Origin: Streptomyces sp. WP-1
GTDB lineage: Bacteria; Actinomycetota; Actinomycetes; Streptomycetales; Streptomycetaceae
Direction: 5' to 3'
DNA length: 64,000 nucleotides
Assembly (NCBI RefSeq): GCF_030450125.1
Contig: NZ_CP123923.1
Location: 6,076,001-6,140,000, forward strand
Shown here: positions 63,102-64,000 of the stretch, in pieces
Layout: each line of letters starts with the position of its first letter
How positions within the stretch are numbered: the first letter of the stretch is position 1
The notes under the pieces: generated by a model
Database searches by the model: none
The model's input: the letters and a program-made list of their open reading frames with translations, nothing else
Told to the model about the DNA's origin: nothing
Made by a program: the position numbers and the translations under genes

Positions 63102-63890
63102 TCACCTCACCCTCCGCTCCCTCTCCTCCACCATCGAGTTGTACGCCGCCACCTGCGCCCGCCGGGCCGTCCGCTCCACCGGGCGCAGCGCCTGGGTGCG
63201 CGCCGCCATCTCCGAGGCGGTCACCGCGGCCCCGTGGCCGTGGTCGTGCGCCAGGGCGATCAGCAGGCCGATCCGCTGCGCCAGCTCCAGGACCCGGGCC
63301 GCGCGGGGCGGATAGCCCGGGGCCAGGACCTCGCGGCCGGCCTCCGCCCGCGCCCGGTACGCGTCGATCGCGGCCTCGGCCACCGGGCCCGAGGCGGCCA
63401 CGTCCAGCCGGGCGAGCACCGCCGTGGCGTCCCGCAGGGCCTCCGCCAGCTCCCGCTCCGCCTCGCCCAGGGAGGGCACGTCCGCGGGCGGGGCCTCGCG
63501 CACCGGCAGGGCGTGCCAGACCACCTCGACATGCACATCACCCGCGGGCCCGGCCTCGTGCACCTCCGGCACCAGCCCCAGCGCGGTGCCGAAGCAGACC
63601 ACCGCCTCCTGCGCGTCCAGCGCCCGCGCGTTGAACTCCGGCGGGCCGCTCAGCCCCAGCGGATGGCCGGGTGCCGGCAGCGCCACCCGCAGCCCCGTCG
63701 CCCCGAGCGCCCGCAGCCGCCCCAGCGCGAGCGTCAGCCCCACCGGCGCCGCTTCCCCGGGCAGCCCGGCCACCCGGTGCACGGTGTCGTCACCCACCAT
63801 GGCGAGCGCGGCGTCATCCGGAGAGACAAGTCCGGCCAAAAGGGCATTTCCCCAAGCGGCAAGGCGTCCTGAACGCGGTTCCGTGAGCAT
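63102..63890 (-). CDS. Conserved Streptomyces hypothetical protein
   Basis: A 262-residue soluble protein. The N-terminal half (about 1-150) has alternating strands and loops (AWGNALLAGLVSPDDAALAM, GLTLALGRLRALGATGLRVALPAPGHPLG), and the C-terminal half is helical and Arg/Glu/Ala-rich. No signal peptide or known motif. It may correspond to the gene next to chpE in S. coelicolor (from memory). ATG 63890 lies before a gene-free 110 bp that reaches the window end. Confidence 0.75.
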   Translation of the reverse strand: MLTEPRSGRLAAWGNALLAGLVSPDDAALAMVGDDTVHRVAGLPGEAAPVGLTLALGRLRALGATGLRVALPAPGHPLGLSGPPEFNARALDAQEAVVCFGTALGLVPEVHEAGPAGDVHVEVVWHALPVREAPPADVPSLGEAERELAEALRDATAVLARLDVAASGPVAEAAIDAYRARAEAGREVLAPGYPPRAARVLELAQRIGLLIALAHDHGHGAAVTASEMAARTQALRPVERTARRAQVAAYNSMVEERERRVR

Positions 63891-64000
63891 GCCCCCACCC
63901 TAAGGACCGGACCGATGGAATGGACCGGCGCGCCGGTGGCGTAGATTTCATACGGGCCGTGCCCACCGGCGCGGCGGACCGCGCCACAGGCGTACGCGAC

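Overview
This 64 kb window is high-GC actinobacterial DNA and almost certainly a Streptomyces chromosome core. The supporting signs are third-position G/C codons, many GTG starts, 4-nt ATGA/GTGA gene overlaps, a GATC-binding nucleoid protein (Gbn), a chaplin (ChpE), an SGM_5486-type mini-protein and a secreted subtilase. From memory, the gene order resembles the S. coelicolor segment that runs from the cob cluster through gbn, moaA, tyrS, fabG/fabI and serB to chpE. I saw no tRNA, rRNA, CRISPR array, insertion sequence or phage gene.

Layout. (1) 1-10990, minus strand: a B12-riboswitch-led, translationally coupled cobalamin operon, cobD-cobQ-cobN-chelatase(ChlI/D fusion)-cobO-cobB-cobI; cobI runs off the left edge. 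(2) 11.0-13.6 kb: a small membrane protein, a PiT phosphate transporter with a PHO-box-like element, and a GH25 lysozyme. (3) 13.7-17.8 kb: class II aldolase, alpha/beta hydrolase, a Streptomyces hypothetical, and a VOC protein. (4) 17.9-21.1 kb: a possible leader peptide, an ABC-F ATPase, gbn preceded by a dense cluster of GATC sites, and a crotonase. (5) 21.1-24.1 kb: an Asp23/AmaP-type envelope-stress operon with a divergent companion gene. (6) 24.2-31.5 kb: SDR, a frameshifted GH15 enzyme, SURF1, a Zn-ribbon protein, a DEDDh exonuclease with a BRCT-like end, a VIT-family transporter and a CoA-transferase. (7) 31.6-39.1 kb: subtilase, DUF485/ActP acetate uptake pair, moaA, small proteins and tyrS. 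(8) 39.2-47.4 kb: pmbA and tldD, which normally sit side by side, here separated by an amidase-MFS-GntR-methyltransferase-AraC block; a tldD 3' remnant survives next to pmbA. (9) 47.7-53.2 kb: fabG-fabI, a secreted protein, a GntR/CynX-type MFS divergent pair with the SGM_5486 mini-protein, a small membrane protein and SixA. (10) 53.2-64 kb: serB, a double-FHA ABC transporter, an SLT transglycosylase, a QueA-like/SDR pair, a GAF-kinase/LuxR two-component system next to chpE, and a terminal hypothetical.

Functionally, most of the window is housekeeping: B12, Moco, fatty acids, serine, Tyr-tRNA, phosphate and acetate uptake, and envelope maintenance. The accessory signals are the block wedged into tldD/pmbA (with a candidate operator before the amidase and a TTA codon in the AraC gene), the candidate leader peptides before the ABC-F gene and before cobD, and the GATC-rich leader of gbn. 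Two genes, the GH15 enzyme and possibly the GAF kinase, show single-base frame disruptions that could be real or sequencing errors.
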